A DNA stretch of 64,000 nucleotides. Source: Gigantopelta aegis (Eukaryota; Mollusca; Gastropoda; Neomphalida; Peltospiridae). Below, piece after piece: positions 1-11,582 of the stretch; position 1 is the stretch's first letter, and every line of letters starts with the position of its first letter. The notes under the pieces are model-generated. The model ran no database searches, was not told the origin of the DNA, and saw nothing but the letters and a program-made list of their open reading frames with translations. The DNA is taken from contig NC_054706.1 in NCBI RefSeq assembly GCF_016097555.1, forward strand, positions 53,702,509-53,766,508, written 5' to 3'. The position numbers and the translations under genes were made by a program.

Positions 1-362
1 ATTGTAAGATGTTTCCAACCAATAAAATATTTCTACGATTAAACTTACATATTAAATACATTTTCGTGTTTAGAATATCATTGTCTCTATATTCAATGTG
101 TTTCTGGTCATCTTAATATTTGTAAGAAGCCCAAACTGGATTTTGTCTTCAAATAATTTTGTAGATATGAAAAATATAGTTTTGGAAATAAAATAAAATT
201 TAACTTAGTAAAAATATTAGAATGATCAGAAACAGGTTTTATATACAACCACTAATATATTATACAGAAAAATATATTTGACATCCAATTACAATCGTTA
301 AAAAGTCTCTGTTAGTCGATAACATCTTAAAAATTGCAGCAAACTCAGGAATGTCCCTTTAA
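1..362. mobile_element. TTAA-flanked MITE, right part only
   Basis: The window opens inside this element. Its right end, gcaaactcaggaatgtccct followed by ttaa, matches the right end of the complete copy at 45842-46585. The interior phrase ttcaatgtgtttctggtcat is also shared with sequence near 3520. TTAA target sites are typical of piggyBac and Kolobok elements. No coding capacity is visible. Confidence 0.65.
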
Positions 363-569
363 TACAACAAAACAGCACCCATTCTAAATAAGAAGGTTTG
401 AACAGTTTCATGTTTTTTTTTAAGCAAACAACTTTCAGGAGTCACATTAGAGTGTGATGACCAACATGTGAAAGAAGTCACTGCCAGTATGGCCGTGAGA
501 CTGTATATAATTTTCAGGGCATTTGAGATATGACTAAGGCATTGCAGAAATTTGACGCATGCATGGCTA
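363..569. other. No feature recognised
   Basis: AT-rich sequence between two mobile elements. I see no gene, repeat or motif that I can name. Confidence 0.5.
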
Positions 570-582
570 CTATTAAATTTGA

Positions 583-910
583 AAGAAAGAAAGAAATGTT
601 TTATTCAACGACTCACTCAACACATTTTATTTACGGTTATATGGCGTCAGACATATGGTTAAGGACCACACAGATATTGAGAGAGGAAACCCGCTGTCGC
701 CACTTCATGGGCTACTCTTTTTGATTAACAGCAAGGGATCTTTTATATGCACCATCCCACAGACAGGATAGTACACACCACGACCTTTGTCTCACCTGTT
801 GTGGAGCACTGGCTGGAATGAGAAATAGCCGAATGGGTCCACCGACGGGGATCGATCCTGGACCGACCGTGCATCAAGCGAAAGCTTTGCCACAGGGCTA
901 CGTCCCACCC
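583..910 (-). mobile_element. SINE type A, head I, complete
   Basis: The copy is complete, from the purine-rich tail on the left to the tRNA-like head on the right. It is flanked by a perfect 13-bp target duplication, ctattaaatttga, at 570-582 and 911-923. This shows insertion by target-primed reverse transcription and a fairly recent date. Confidence 0.9.
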
Positions 911-923
911 CTATTAAATTTGA

Positions 924-1600
924 GCCCTGACTTCATATATCTTCACATTCCTAAAATATTGTAAATTTTAAACAAATATTTTCAAAGTGATCTCATCATC
1001 AATCATACCTTATACGAACCCTACCACGAAGTAATAATCTCCTTACATGGAACTAGTTAACTAGTCACACTGTATATATACATCTACAGATCTATTCCCC
1101 TTGACCACCATACTTCTCAATCTGTTTTATTAGTCGGTCCATTCAGACGGTATTAGCTACATTACACAGCGGCAAGCAAATTGGCATAGAAAGAACTCAT
1201 TAATTTTGTGGCAAGTCACATGCACATGGGACATGGGCCGTCTTGTGAATTCTGCCGTCTTGGACCTTCAAACTGTGGTATCGCCATTCGGACTAGTTAA
1301 AGATGCCATTTACTAGCGGAAACGACGTCTGTCTATATTCCGGAACGTGACAAACCAATTACCCAGCATCTGTTAACTAATTTAACATATATGTCTTTCG
1401 GTTTCAAGTGAGAAATAACCAAGCATCCATCAGCTAATTTCGGCACAAAAGGACAAAATAATGTTGAGAATTGCAATGTCTTGTTTCTTCGATCCAGGAC
1501 ATTGAATTCATTCAACTCTAGTCTGTAGGACACCTGTACTCACAGAATGACTTGTATATAAAGAAGATCTTTTTGAAAATCATAAAAATACATTAAAGGT
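924..1600. other. No feature recognised
   Basis: Unique-looking sequence of mixed composition. No open frame with a recognisable family and no SINE core is present. Confidence 0.5.
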
Positions 1601-1607
1601 ACTAAAC

Positions 1608-2825
1608 CAGAGTTCGACAAATCTGCTAGCCCGATGCCCGTGGCTAGTGGTTTTTAAGTTCGGGCTAGTGAGAAACGCAAAACCACTAGCCCCTGCGGGC
1701 TAGTGGTTTCCCCCTTCCTCTCGTCATCGCTCGATCGTGGGATTTTTTTTTCTTTCTTTCTTTTTCTCTCGGCTGAAATTTCGTTTAATAAATTTGATTG
1801 TGACGTTTGTCATCGAATAATATCAACAACGCAATCAGTATATAATAATAATCCACTTGAGCTAGGTCTGCAAACTGCAGTAACATGCTATCTATCTCTA
1901 CATTGTCACAGTTACAGCATGCATTGTTTACCTTTCCCTTTCAAGTTTCTGGCACAGGAAATAAAGTCTAATGACATGCGTGTTTTAATTGGTTAGACAC
2001 GTCACGTGGTAGTTAATCTCGCACATATGTTTTAGGCTAAGAACTTGGAAATCACCAATCGCGACGACAGGTTAATCTCAATCAAGTAAACCCCAGCCAT
2101 GCTTTGAATTTCAGTGTTTGTTTTATTTACCTATTGTTTTCTAATTTAACACTTCGCTGACATGTGGTTATCGGCAATCAGGAAAACAATTTACTTTAAT
2201 GGTAACCGCATATGCAATGACTCGGCTTGGCCTATTACGTGTAGCGGTTTGGATAATACGTCACAGCTGCCGATACAAGATAATACCTTTTTTGTTCATC
2301 AATTAACAACGGATTAGATGTCGCCGTTATATTCTTTTGATATCGGTCTGACACGGAATAATGCCCTGTATTTGGCATCACCGTTCCTGGGGACATAAAT
2401 AGTAGGCCCTAAATATATAACCAACTACCAAATACACTGAACCATCTATTACCGTGTGTCACACTGTTGTACCCTCATTTAAATTTAATTATTTTGATAG
2501 TGTGTTTAGATACCAACCAAGAGTTTGCTCAATTATTTTTCCCCGGGTGGAGGGCAAAAACGAAAACGGGACAATGACGATGGATCACACTTGACAAAAG
2601 ACAAAACGTACGACACGACAAAAAACTGAAAGTTACAACATGATTTAAGTGTTTGTTTTATTTTACTGTTATACTCGTAAATGTGTAATGTTACAAAAAT
2701 TATATAAAAATCCAGTTATAATTGATCAGGAATTTGGGCTAGTGCTTTATCTTGGTGGGCTAGTGGTTTTCACAAACCCACTAGCCCTGTGGCTAGTGAC
2801 TTTTCAAAATATTTGTCATACTCTG
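1608..2825. mobile_element. CTAGCCC-type terminal-inverted-repeat element
   Basis: The left end cagagttcgacaaat and the reverse complement of the right end, cagagtatgacaaat, form terminal inverted repeats. A 7-bp flanking repeat actaaac lies at 1601-1607 and 2826-2832. Both subterminal regions are rich in ctagccc/gggctag inverted motifs (1637-1705 and 2746-2798). The 1.2 kb interior has no recognisable transposase, so I infer a non-autonomous, possibly hAT-like, element. Confidence 0.7.
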
Positions 2826-3008
2826 ACTAAACCTATTTTATTAGACAGTGTAAATATTCTCAGCTATTACAGGGGTTCTTTTTACTGTTAATTAACTTGT
2901 ATTACTTGTTTGTTTCTGCTTTGTTTTCATTCTGTTCATATACGGCCTTGATAAGCATCGTTTCTTGAAAATGTACCAGTAAATATTAAGGTGACTTCGA
3001 CTTCTCAA

Positions 3009-3271
3009 GGGGTGGGATTTAGCTCAGTCGGTTGATTCATTCAGCTGATTGTGTTTTTCCTCGTTCCAACCAGTGCAACACAACTGGACAAAGGCTGTGG
3101 TATGTGCTTTCCCATCTGTGGGAAAGTGCATATAAAGAGATCCCTTGCCACATTAGGAAAAATGCAGCAGGTTTCCTCTGATGACTACGAGTCAGAATTA
3201 CCAAATGTTTGACATCCAATAGCCGATGATTAATCAATCAATGTGCTCCAGTGGTGTCGTTAAACAAACAA
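3009..3271 (+). mobile_element. SINE type B, head II
   Basis: The head contains the A-box-like tagctcagtcgg, but the B-box part is missing, so this copy has a deletion in the head. The core and B tail are intact. A perfect 15-bp target duplication, acttcgacttctcaa, lies at 2994-3008 and 3272-3286. Confidence 0.9.
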
Positions 3272-3499
3272 ACTTCGACTTCTCAATACTACTAATACTG
3301 TAACTCAGCACCTTGAGCCAACGTTCAGCAAAAAAAAGGCACCATTTTGCCATCAGAAATAAAACCTGCTAATTAAACTAAAGATATTTAATGCATTAAC
3401 TGTAATATAATCATAAACTAATGTAATAAATGATACTTACAAAATAAATGAATACAGAACAATACTAATAAAATTATTTAAGGAAAAAGACAAATTGTA

Positions 3500-3549
3500 T
3501 TGCTTCAAATATTTTATCAAATTCAATGTGTTTCTAGCCATCCTATAGT
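3500..3549. mobile_element. Fragment of the TTAA MITE family
   Basis: The phrase attcaatgtgtttctagcca matches the MITE interior seen at 92-111. It leads directly into the 91-bp tandem array, which suggests that the array grew out of this MITE copy. Confidence 0.5.
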
Positions 3550-4438
3550 GTTTATAGTAGCTCAAAATGCATTTTACATGATACAGAAAAGTTATGTAAC
3601 TCTGAAACTAAGGTCAGTGGCTTTAAACATGTGTTTATAATTACTGTAAGGCTCAAAATGCATTTTACATTATACAGAAAAGTGATGTAACTCTGAAACT
3701 AAGGTCAGTGGCTTTAAACATGTGTTTATAATTACTGTAAGGCTCAAAATGCATTTTACATGATACAGAAAAGTGATGTAACTCTGAAACTAAGGTCAGT
3801 GGCTTTAAACATGTGTTTATAATTACTGTAAGGCTCAAAATGCATTTTACATGATACAGAAAAGTGATGTAACTCTGAAACTAAGGTCAGTGGCTTTAAA
3901 CATGTTTTTATAATTACTGTAAGGCTCAAAATGCATTTTACATGATACAGAAAAGTGATGTAACTCTGAAACTAAGGTCAGTGGCTTTAAACATGTTTTT
4001 ATATTACTGTAATTATTTTGTAAGGATGTAACTCTGAAACTAAGGTCAGTGGCTTAAAATGTTTTTTATTACTGATAACAAAATGCATTTTAAAGTGAAA
4101 AGTGTAACTCTGAAACTAAGGTCAGTGGCTTTAAACATGTTTTTATAATTACTGTAAGGCTCAAAATGCATTTTACATGATACAGAAAAGTGATTAACTC
4201 TGAAACTAAGGTCAGTGGCTTTAAACATGTTTTTATAATTACTGTAAGGCTCAAAATGCATTTTACATGATACAGAAAAGTTATGTAACTCTGAAACTAA
4301 GGTCAGTGGCTTTAAACATGTTTTTATAATTACTGTAAGGCTCAAAATGCATTTTACATGATACAGAAAAGTTATGTAACTCTGAAACTAAGGTCAGTGG
4401 CTTTAAACATGTTTTTATAATTACTGTAAGGCTCACAA
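3550..4438. repeat. 91-bp tandem array, about 9.8 copies
   Basis: Successive copies of aaggtcagtggctttaaac begin 91 bp apart (for example 3610 and 3701). One copy near 4010-4110 is degenerate and shortened. The others differ by single bases such as g/t in the atgtgttt position. The array stops within a few bases of the SINE insertion point at 4439. Confidence 0.92.
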
Positions 4439-4451
4439 TTCATTTTGTGGA

Positions 4452-4767
4452 GGGCGAGATGTAGCCCAGTGGTGAAGCGCTCACTTGATAGATCCCTGTT
4501 GGTGGGCCCACTGGGCTATTTCTCCCTCCAGCCAGTGCACCACAACTGGTACATCAAAGACTGTGGTATGTGCTATCCTGTCTATGGGATGGTGCATATA
4601 AAAGATCCCTTGCTGCTAATCAAAAAGAGTAGCCCATGAAGTGGCGACAGCGGGTTTTCTCTCTCAATATCTGTGTGGTCCTTAACCATATGTCCGACGC
4701 CATATAACCGTAAATAAAATGTGTTGAGTGCGTCGTTAAATAAAAACTTCTTTCCTTTTTTCCTTCC
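4452..4767 (+). mobile_element. SINE type A, head I (head partly deleted)
   Basis: The A-box tagcccagtgg is present, but the stretch through the B-box is shortened. The tail ends in a ttcctt-rich tract. A perfect 13-bp target duplication, ttcattttgtgga, lies at 4439-4451 and 4768-4780. Confidence 0.9.
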
Positions 4768-4780
4768 TTCATTTTGTGGA

Positions 4781-5090
4781 ATGGGAAGCAATCTCTGTTA
4801 CTGACATTTTAATCTGGAAGCAAATGCTACAAATCGAGATCCAGTTCTAGACCTCTAGTCCGTCCTATCTTACAAAAATGTTGTTTGTAAATAATGTCAG
4901 TTTGGTTTGACATCAGTAGAAAAGTAAGTGTTTTGGAAATAACAAAATAAAAAAAAAAAATTGTGCAATTTAGAAAACTTTTGGTTAAGAAATAAATAAC
5001 TAACAGTAAATTCCATAGTATAAAAAAAGATGTTCTCTGTGGGAAGGACTACAGATTGACTGCTTCTATCATTGCTTGTACAGTATGAAT
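4781..5090. other. No feature recognised
   Basis: AT-rich intergenic sequence. I see no element boundary or coding signal. Confidence 0.4.
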
Positions 5091-5093
5091 GAA

Positions 5094-5375
5094 TGAATGA
5101 CTGACTGAATGTTTAACGACACCCCAGCACGAAAAATACATCGGCTATTGGGTGTCAAACTATGGTAATGCAAACAAATAAGGTGATGATCAACATCAAT
5201 ATAAAAATTCAAGATATAAATAAAAACAGTGTAAAGAACTGCAAAAATACAAATACAAATATCACAGATAGATACTGACTTTTACTCAAAATTTCAATTT
5301 GTGCTGTATTGGCCATTCTCAAAGAGAATGTTACACCCCTGCACCACGGTGAGGTTACAGCACGCTCAGGGGTGC
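5094..5375 (-). mobile_element. Type E non-autonomous retroelement
   Basis: On the minus strand it ends in a gtcgttaaacattc-like tail, here a (tgaa)n tract followed by tgtttaacgacacccc. The body is shared with 13236-13555 and 62790-63195, including the phrase ttacacccctgcaccacggt. It abuts the next element at 5381. Confidence 0.65.
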
Positions 5376-5380
5376 TTGTA

Positions 5381-5633
5381 CAGTGGAACTCATCTAAACT
5401 GGACACACTCGGGACCAAGTAAAAAGTCCAGGTTTAAGAGGTATCCGGTTTACAGAGTTTCTTTTCTGCACAGATATTTATAAAAAGGGACTATGAAAAA
5501 TGTCCAGTTTTAAGAGGTATCCGGTTTACAGAGGTTCTCTTCTGCACAGATATTTAAAAAGGGACCATGAAAAACGTCCATTTTTTTAGAGAATTCCGGT
5601 TTACAGAGGGTCTGGTTTTGAGAGGTTTCACTG
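5381..5633. mobile_element. Pogo-like MITE with TA target duplication
   Basis: It starts cagtggaactcatctaaact and ends in the inverted form gaggtttcactg, with TA on both sides (5379-5380 and 5634-5635). The interior contains repeats of gtatccggtttacagag. CAGTG-type ends with TA duplications are typical of pogo/Tigger elements of the Tc1/mariner superfamily. It has no coding capacity. Confidence 0.75.
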
Positions 5634-5635
5634 TA

Positions 5636-6070
5636 CTAACATAAACTTTGCTCTATTGCTAATTTTATGTAAATTTAAACTAATTATTTTCTTTCTTTTT
5701 TTCCTCCATTTTTTTTTTTTTTTTTTTTTTAGATGTCTAATTTAATACTAGTCATCCTAATGTCGACACAGCACTAACATCTTAATCTTAGAACGGCTGT
5801 TGTACACTGCTTTAAGATAGAAGGCAAAAGCTACTTGTGAAATTGATTATCACAAATCGTATATTTTGAGTGGCACTTCCTCTTGCTCTGTCAATTTCGA
5901 TCCTTGCGCTGTGTGAGGCTGCATACACACATTCTAAGTGCTGGAAACAATTTGTCTCTCAAAATAGCAATATATTAGCTTCACTTAAAAACAAAAGAGC
6001 TTTTAAATATTTGCTAATTGAAGTTGCACTTACGATGAATGTTAGCAATAGCAACCTGTATATGTAAAGA
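5636..6070. other. No feature recognised
   Basis: Contains a poly-T run (about 5708-5730) and otherwise unique AT-rich sequence. A 65-codon frame here has no recognisable family. Confidence 0.4.
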
Positions 6071-6074
6071 ATAT

Positions 6075-6270
6075 TTTTGTTTTTTTGTTTTTTTTAATAA
6101 CACCACTAGTGCACAATAATATATTAATTATTGGCTATATATTGAAAGGAAAGGAATATTTGCATACTGAAATTGCAGCACTTTTTAAACTATGACTATT
6201 TGGTGTCTAACATATGGTTAGCTGATGATGAATATATCAATGTGCTCTAGTTTTGTGGTTAAACAAAATG
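6075..6270 (-). mobile_element. Degenerate type B SINE tail
   Basis: The words taacaccactagtgcac and caatgtgctctag appear here in opposite orientations, so this is probably two old tail fragments. Confidence 0.4.
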
Positions 6271-6284
6271 GAAGTTTAATTTTT

Positions 6285-6472
6285 CAATTAATCAGCAGCA
6301 AGGGATCTTTTATATGCAATATCTAACAGACATGATTGTACATACCACAACCTTTGTTACACCAGTCATAGAGCAGTGCCTGGAATGAGAAATAGTCACT
6401 GATGGGGATTGATCCTAGACTGACTATGCATCAGGTAAGCGCTCATTTACCAATGGGTTATGTCCCGCCCCA
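6285..6472 (-). mobile_element. SINE core and head I, tail missing
   Basis: It runs from cagcaagggatcttttatatgc through the head ggttatgtcccgcccc on the minus strand. The 3' tail region is absent. Confidence 0.65.
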
Positions 6473-6491
6473 CCTACAATATAGGAGGTGA

Positions 6492-6804
6492 AACTTTGTT
6501 TTGTTTACCAACACCACAAGAGCATTGATTCATTCATTAATCATCGGCTATTGGATGTCAAACATTTGGCAATTCGGACACGTTTTCATCAGAAGAAACC
6601 CACTACATGTAGCAAGGGTTGTTTCATATGCACTTTCCAACAGACAGGAAAGCACATACCACAGCCTTTGACCAATTGTGGTGTACAGGTTGTAATGGGG
6701 GGAAAAAAACAATCAGTTGAATGGATCTAATGAGGTGGTTCCATCCTGCGATGCAAGCATCTCAAGCGAGCACTCAACCGACTAAGCTAAATCCCGCCCC
6801 CCAA
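6492..6804 (-). mobile_element. SINE type B, head II, near complete
   Basis: It reads from the tail tttgttttgtttaccaac to the head, whose minus-strand reading gives a head II A-box (tagcttagtcgg). This is one of the better head II copies and is useful as a reference for that head. Confidence 0.8.
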
Positions 6805-6835
6805 TTAAAACTGATGCTTCAATATAGAAATTAAG

Positions 6836-7164
6836 AAAGAAAGGTTTTATTTAATGACATACCCAATACGTTTTAACTACGGTTTTATGGTGTTGCACAT
6901 ATATAGTAGTGTTGGACATATAGTTAAAAACAACAGAGATTAGTAGAGAAGAAACCTGCTGCTGCCACTCTTTTCAACTAATTAGTAGCAAAGGATCTTT
7001 TATATGCACAGACAGGATAGTACATATCACAACCTTTGTTACAACAGTTGTGGAGCATTGGCTGGTACGAGAAATAGCCCAATGGGCCTACCAATGAGGA
7101 TCGATTCTAGACCGACCATGCATATGGTGAGCACTTAATTTAGCACTGGGCTACGTCCTGCCCC
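6836..7164 (-). mobile_element. SINE type A, head I, old copy
   Basis: All sections are recognisable but highly diverged, and a short internal duplication lies in the tail (about 6890-6915). The phrase acaatataggaggtga follows it near 7182 and also occurs near 6477. Confidence 0.7.
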
Positions 7165-7189
7165 ACAATATATACAATATAGGAGGTGA

Positions 7190-7913
7190 TGACTAAGAAT
7201 AAATCTTATTTCCCGTCTTCTGTTGTCACTCACAGAATAAAAAACAACTGGTTAATGACATACGTTATTGGCTTTATCCTCTTTATAAAAACATGAAACC
7301 AAAAAAACCTATGAAATAACCGGAATTCAAATGAAACTGCTCAATCAAGCATGCACCAATAAGATTTTCCACAAAATTGACTAAATTCATTTGGTTTAAT
7401 CGATTTTCAATATATATTTTTTTTTCTGGGTTTTTTTTTTTTTTCAGGTTCTTTTTGCTTGCATGTCATGTAAAGCATACACTGAGAAAAATGTATTATA
7501 AAGTCTTCATTCAGAGACTTCACGGCAAAAGGTGACAACTGCACCCACTGCATGTCATAAGCAGGAGGCAGCGAACAAGAAAAACTACTCACTTGTATTA
7601 AAGACCTGAAAATGTCGACAATACTCTCGTCATCCCTGTAGACTTGCCACACAACACTTCTGCCTTTTGTTAGAGAATGCAGCTCGATTACTAATTTATA
7701 AAGTGTTGTTTTATGTCACAAACAAAGCAGTATTATGGATCTGTTAAGGGAGCATAAAACATCGAACAAATAAGCTACACACTTGGAAAAAATATCATCT
7801 TTGGAAAAAAATAGGAGTCAAAACAAAAAGTGTGATGAATATTCGAATCATCTAATATAGTATCATGACCTAGGACTGGCTATCTAAATATTGTTGAGAT
7901 TTTCTTAATTCAA
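7190..7913. other. No feature recognised
   Basis: Unique AT-rich sequence with a T-rich tract near 7418-7445. The 81-codon minus frame here has no recognisable family and ends in a lysine run read from that tract. Confidence 0.45.
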
Positions 7914-7923
7914 GATCTATGAA

Positions 7924-8251
7924 GGAAAGAAATGTTTTATTTAACGACACACTCAACACATTTTATTTACAGTTATATGGCATCGGACATATAGTTAAGG
8001 ACCACATAGATATTGAGAGCGGAAACCTGCTGTCGCCACTTCATGGGCTACTCTTTTCGATTAGCAACAAGGGATATTTTATATGCACCATCACACAGAC
8101 ATGATAACATATACCATGGCCTTTGATATATCAGTCGTGGTGCACTGGCTGGAGCGAGAAATAGCTCAATGGGCCCACTGACGGGGATCAATCCCAGACC
8201 GACCGTGCATCAAGTGAATGCTTTACCACTGGGCTACGTCCCGACCCGTAT
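7924..8251 (-). mobile_element. SINE type A, head I, complete
   Basis: The copy is intact, with a 10-bp target duplication gatctatgaa at 7914-7923 and 8252-8261. Confidence 0.88.
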
Positions 8252-8396
8252 GATCTATGAATGCATGGTTAAAACTTAAGAATTTGTTATCTATGACAAT
8301 TTTAAAATGTTTTTGACAAAGGCCAAATATCTCATCTACAGTAATATTGAGTCTGTCTACAGCAATTTTTCAGACCAGTAACTTTTGCAACAAATG

Positions 8397-8702
8397 GGGT
8401 GAGACGTAGCCTAGTGGTAAAGCATTCGCTTCATGCATAGTCTGTTTAGGATCGATTCCCATCAGTGGGCTCATTGGGCTATTTCTCATTCCAGCTCATG
8501 CACCACAATTGGTATATGATGAAAGGCTGTGGTATGTGCCGTCTGTGGGATGGTGCATATAAAACATCACTTGCTACTAATGGAAAAATGTAGCAGGTTT
8601 TCTTTCTAAGACTATATCTCAAAGTGACCAAATGTTTCATATCCAATAGCCGATGATTAATAAATCAATGTACTCTAGTCGTGTTCTTAAACAAAATAAA
8701 CT
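8397..8702 (+). mobile_element. SINE type B, head I, near complete
   Basis: The head (tagcctagtgg, ggatcgattcc), core and B tail are all present. It is flanked by similar but imperfect words acttttgcaa and aactttgcaa. Confidence 0.8.
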
Positions 8703-8905
8703 AAACTTTGCAATATATAAACATACCATTAAAAGCAAAAATCATTCCCTCAATCAACAGCAATAGTTTGTATCCAGTGGCACAAAACTGCCATCAGTAA
8801 AGTCCTTGACCTATGAAAATATATATCACAGCTATAGTCATTGCTGTCATTAAGCTCAAGCCCTGCAATGATAGATAGGTTTGGTTTTTTGTACAGACAG
8901 ACAGT

Positions 8906-8972
8906 TAAAGTTTGTTTATGTTTACCGACACCACTGGAGCACATTGATTAATTAATCATTGGCTATTATAAG
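8906..8972 (-). mobile_element. Type B SINE tail fragment
   Basis: Only the last ~65 bp of the tail is present (tttaccgacaccactggagc). Confidence 0.6.
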
Positions 8973-9043
8973 TCAATATGACCCAAGACAGGTAGCTGAT
9001 TTATACAGGTCACTTTATACTTTATATGGCTGCTTTAGAATTA

Positions 9044-9330
9044 TTTTGTTTTTGTTTAATGACACCACTAGAGCACATTGATTTATTAATCATCGGCTAT
9101 TGGATGTCAAATATATGGTCATAGAGGAAACCTGCTAAATTTTTTCCATTAGTAGCAAAGGATCTTTTATATGCACCATCCCACAGACAGGATAGCACAT
9201 ACCACAGCCTTTGATATACTGGTGCACTGGCTGGAACGAGAACTAGCCCAATGGGCCCACCTGTGGGGATCGATCCCAAACCAACTACGCATTAAGCGAA
9301 CGTTTTACCACTGGGCTACGCCCCGCCCCT
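9044..9330 (-). mobile_element. SINE type B, head I
   Basis: Tail, core and head are present, with a short deletion in the core. The word tgcttta flanks both sides (around 9031 and 9332). Confidence 0.8.
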
Positions 9331-9749
9331 CTGCTTTACAAAGGTGGCCACTTGAGACTAGTTGATTCATTAAAGTTTATATAGGACAGAGATGCTAATT
9401 CTGCAGCAAAATTAGATAGGCGTGCAGCGGTATAATCACATAGCACAAAATACATTACCTAATGACACACTGCACACCTAATGTTGTGTTATCACGCAAT
9501 CAAATGAACCCAAACAATCATGCAATATCACGCTGATCTAGTCAATATCACATGAGATACAACACAACACAATACGCAATCAGTCTCCAGGGTCAAGCTC
9601 TGCTGGAAAACAATTACCACCTGAACTGCAGGCAATGATTATAATTACGTAAAGGGGAAGAAATGTTTTGTTACTGAGATGTAGTTCAGTTAGCCAATTC
9701 AGGAGCAAATAACCACGATCACCTTTTTCATCAGGGGTCACAATCTACA
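9331..9749. other. No feature recognised
   Basis: AT-rich sequence with many short caatatcac-like words (9480-9590). I see no defined repeat unit. Confidence 0.4.
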
Positions 9750-10348
9750 ATATAGCCCAGTCAGTACAGCCTTCGCCTTAGGTACTTCGGTATAAAAGAA
9801 TCAAATCCCTTTGGTGGACGTATATTCTCTCTGACTTCTGGATTTGGGTCAAGTATCCCATGACTGGTATATCAAAGGCCATGGTTAGTGCTGTCTTGTC
9901 TGTAGGAAAATGTTTGTTTTGTTTAACAACACCACTAGAGCACATTGATTTATTTATCATAGGCTATTATCATGTCAAACATTTGGTAATTTTGATATAC
10001 AGTCTTAGACAGGAAACCCGCTACATGTTTCCATTAGTAGCAAGGGATCTAGTATAATCCCCATACCTTAGACAAAATAGCACATACCATGGCCTTTGAT
10101 ACACCAGTCGTGGTGCACTGGCTGGAACAAGAAATAGCCCAATGGGCCCCACTGATCAATCCCCAACCGACCATAAATCAGGAAAGCGCTCTTGTCTGCA
10201 GGAAAGTGCACATAAAAGATCCCTTGCAGCTAATGGAAAGAATGTAGTGGGTTTCCCCTGAAGACTAGGACGGTCTATGTGTCACAATGACCGAGTATTT
10301 AATATCCAATAGCCGATGATTAATTAATGTGCTAAAGTAGTGTTGTGA
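9750..10348 (+). mobile_element. SINE with head III and B tail, split by a nested SINE
   Basis: The head reads tagcccagtcagtacagcc and gaatcaaatccc, a tRNA-like pair different from heads I and II. It is followed by the shared core. The element is interrupted at 9913-10189 by an opposite-strand SINE and resumes at 10190 with core and B tail. Confidence 0.75.
9913..10189 (-). mobile_element. Nested SINE type B inside another SINE
   Basis: A 19-bp target duplication surrounds it (tcttgtctgtaggaaaatg at 9894-9912, two mismatches at 10190-10208). The duplication comes from the core of the outer SINE, which proves the insertion order. Confidence 0.82.
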
Positions 10349-10458
10349 AAACCTTTTTTCTTTTATTCACCAGCCCTATATGGAGAGGATGGGAATAGAA
10401 TGTCTGTTTAATAACACTTCAGCCCATTTGTAAACTATGGCTATTTGGTTATTTTGAC

Positions 10459-10830
10459 CCATGTGTGTGGTGTGTGTGTGTGTGTGGTGTATGTGTGGTG
10501 TGTATGTGGTGTGATGTGTGTGTGTGTGATGTGTGTGTGTGGTGTGTGTGTGATGTGTGTGTGTGTGGTGTGTGTGTGGTGTGGGTGTATGTGTGTGGTG
10601 GGTGTGTGGTGTGTGTGTGTGTGGTATGTGTGGTGTGTGTGTGTGTGAGGTGTGTGGGGTGAGTGTGTGTGTGGTGTGTGTGTGGTATGTGTGGTGTGTG
10701 TGGTGTGTGTGGTGTGTGTGTGGTATGTGTGTGGTATGTGTGGTGTGGATGTGGTGTGTGGGTGTGGTGTGAGTGTGTGTGGTGTGAGTGTGTGGGTGTG
10801 GTGTGTGTGTTGTGGGTGTGGTGACAGATA
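10459..10830. repeat. TG/GGTGTG compound microsatellite
   Basis: About 370 bp of tgtg and gtgtgg words with almost no A or C on the plus strand. All long frames across it are artefacts. Confidence 0.95.
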
Positions 10831-10834
10831 AGAC

Positions 10835-11166
10835 AGTTTGTTTTGTTTAACAAACACTACCAGAGCACACTAGAACAATAGAGATTTATTAATCATCGGC
10901 TATTGAATGTCAAACATTTGGTCATTCTAACATATAGTCTTTTTTAAAAAGAGAGTAAACCCGCTACATTTTTCCATTAGTAACAAGGGATCTTTTAAAT
11001 GCACCATCCCACAGACAGGATAGCACATACCACGGCCTTTGATATACCAGTCATGGTGCACTGTCTGGGACAAGAAACAGCCCAATGGGCCCCCTGATAG
11101 GGATCGATCCTAGACAGACTGCGCATCAGTAGACAAGACAGACTGCGCATCAGTAGACAAGACAGA

Positions 11167-11167
<1 letters not shown>
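10835..11167 (-). mobile_element. SINE type B, head I, truncated at the head
   Basis: Tail and core are clear. The head ends in a duplicated word agacagactgcgcatcagta (two copies, 11111-11160) before a TA array. Confidence 0.75.

Positions 11168-11228
<61 letters not shown>
11168..11228. repeat. (TA)n microsatellite
   Basis: About 30 uninterrupted TA units immediately next to a SINE head. Confidence 0.95.
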
Positions 11229-11229
<1 letters not shown>

Positions 11230-11568
11230 CAGATGAGTGATATCAAGATGTCTGATTGTAAATAAGCTTTATTTGGCCATTATTTCCCAACATCTACTTT
11301 TAGCTCCTCTAATAAAGCCAAAGGCTCTAGTGAGCTTATGTCATAGAGCTTGGCACGCCATTCATTAAGGTTTCTTATTTTAGATATTTGATACAGCAAG
11401 TAGAAATCAAAGTAACCAAGCCATAAGTTACATTCAATGTCAACATGTACTGAACATCATTAGTTTATTTTTATTTTTTTTAATTATTTAAAGACAGAAA
11501 AAGTTTTTATGTATAAATCAACTAACTATAGAAGCTGCAGTATTATTTCACAGTAAAGAATGCTATAT
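11229..11568. other. No feature recognised
   Basis: Unique AT-rich sequence. Confidence 0.4.
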
Positions 11569-11582
11569 CACTCTGATTGAAG

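Noticed and set aside
1703-1996. 97-codon frame with a hydrophobic start, possible secreted peptide
   Set aside because: It lies inside a terminal-repeat element, begins in the ctagccc-rich arm, and has no recognisable family.
3550-4438. Frame of 99 codons with internal repeats on the minus strand
   Set aside because: It simply reads the 91-bp tandem array; the period changes the frame between copies.
10441-10857. His/Thr-rich and Cys/Val-rich frames
   Set aside because: These are translations of a GT-rich microsatellite in all frames.
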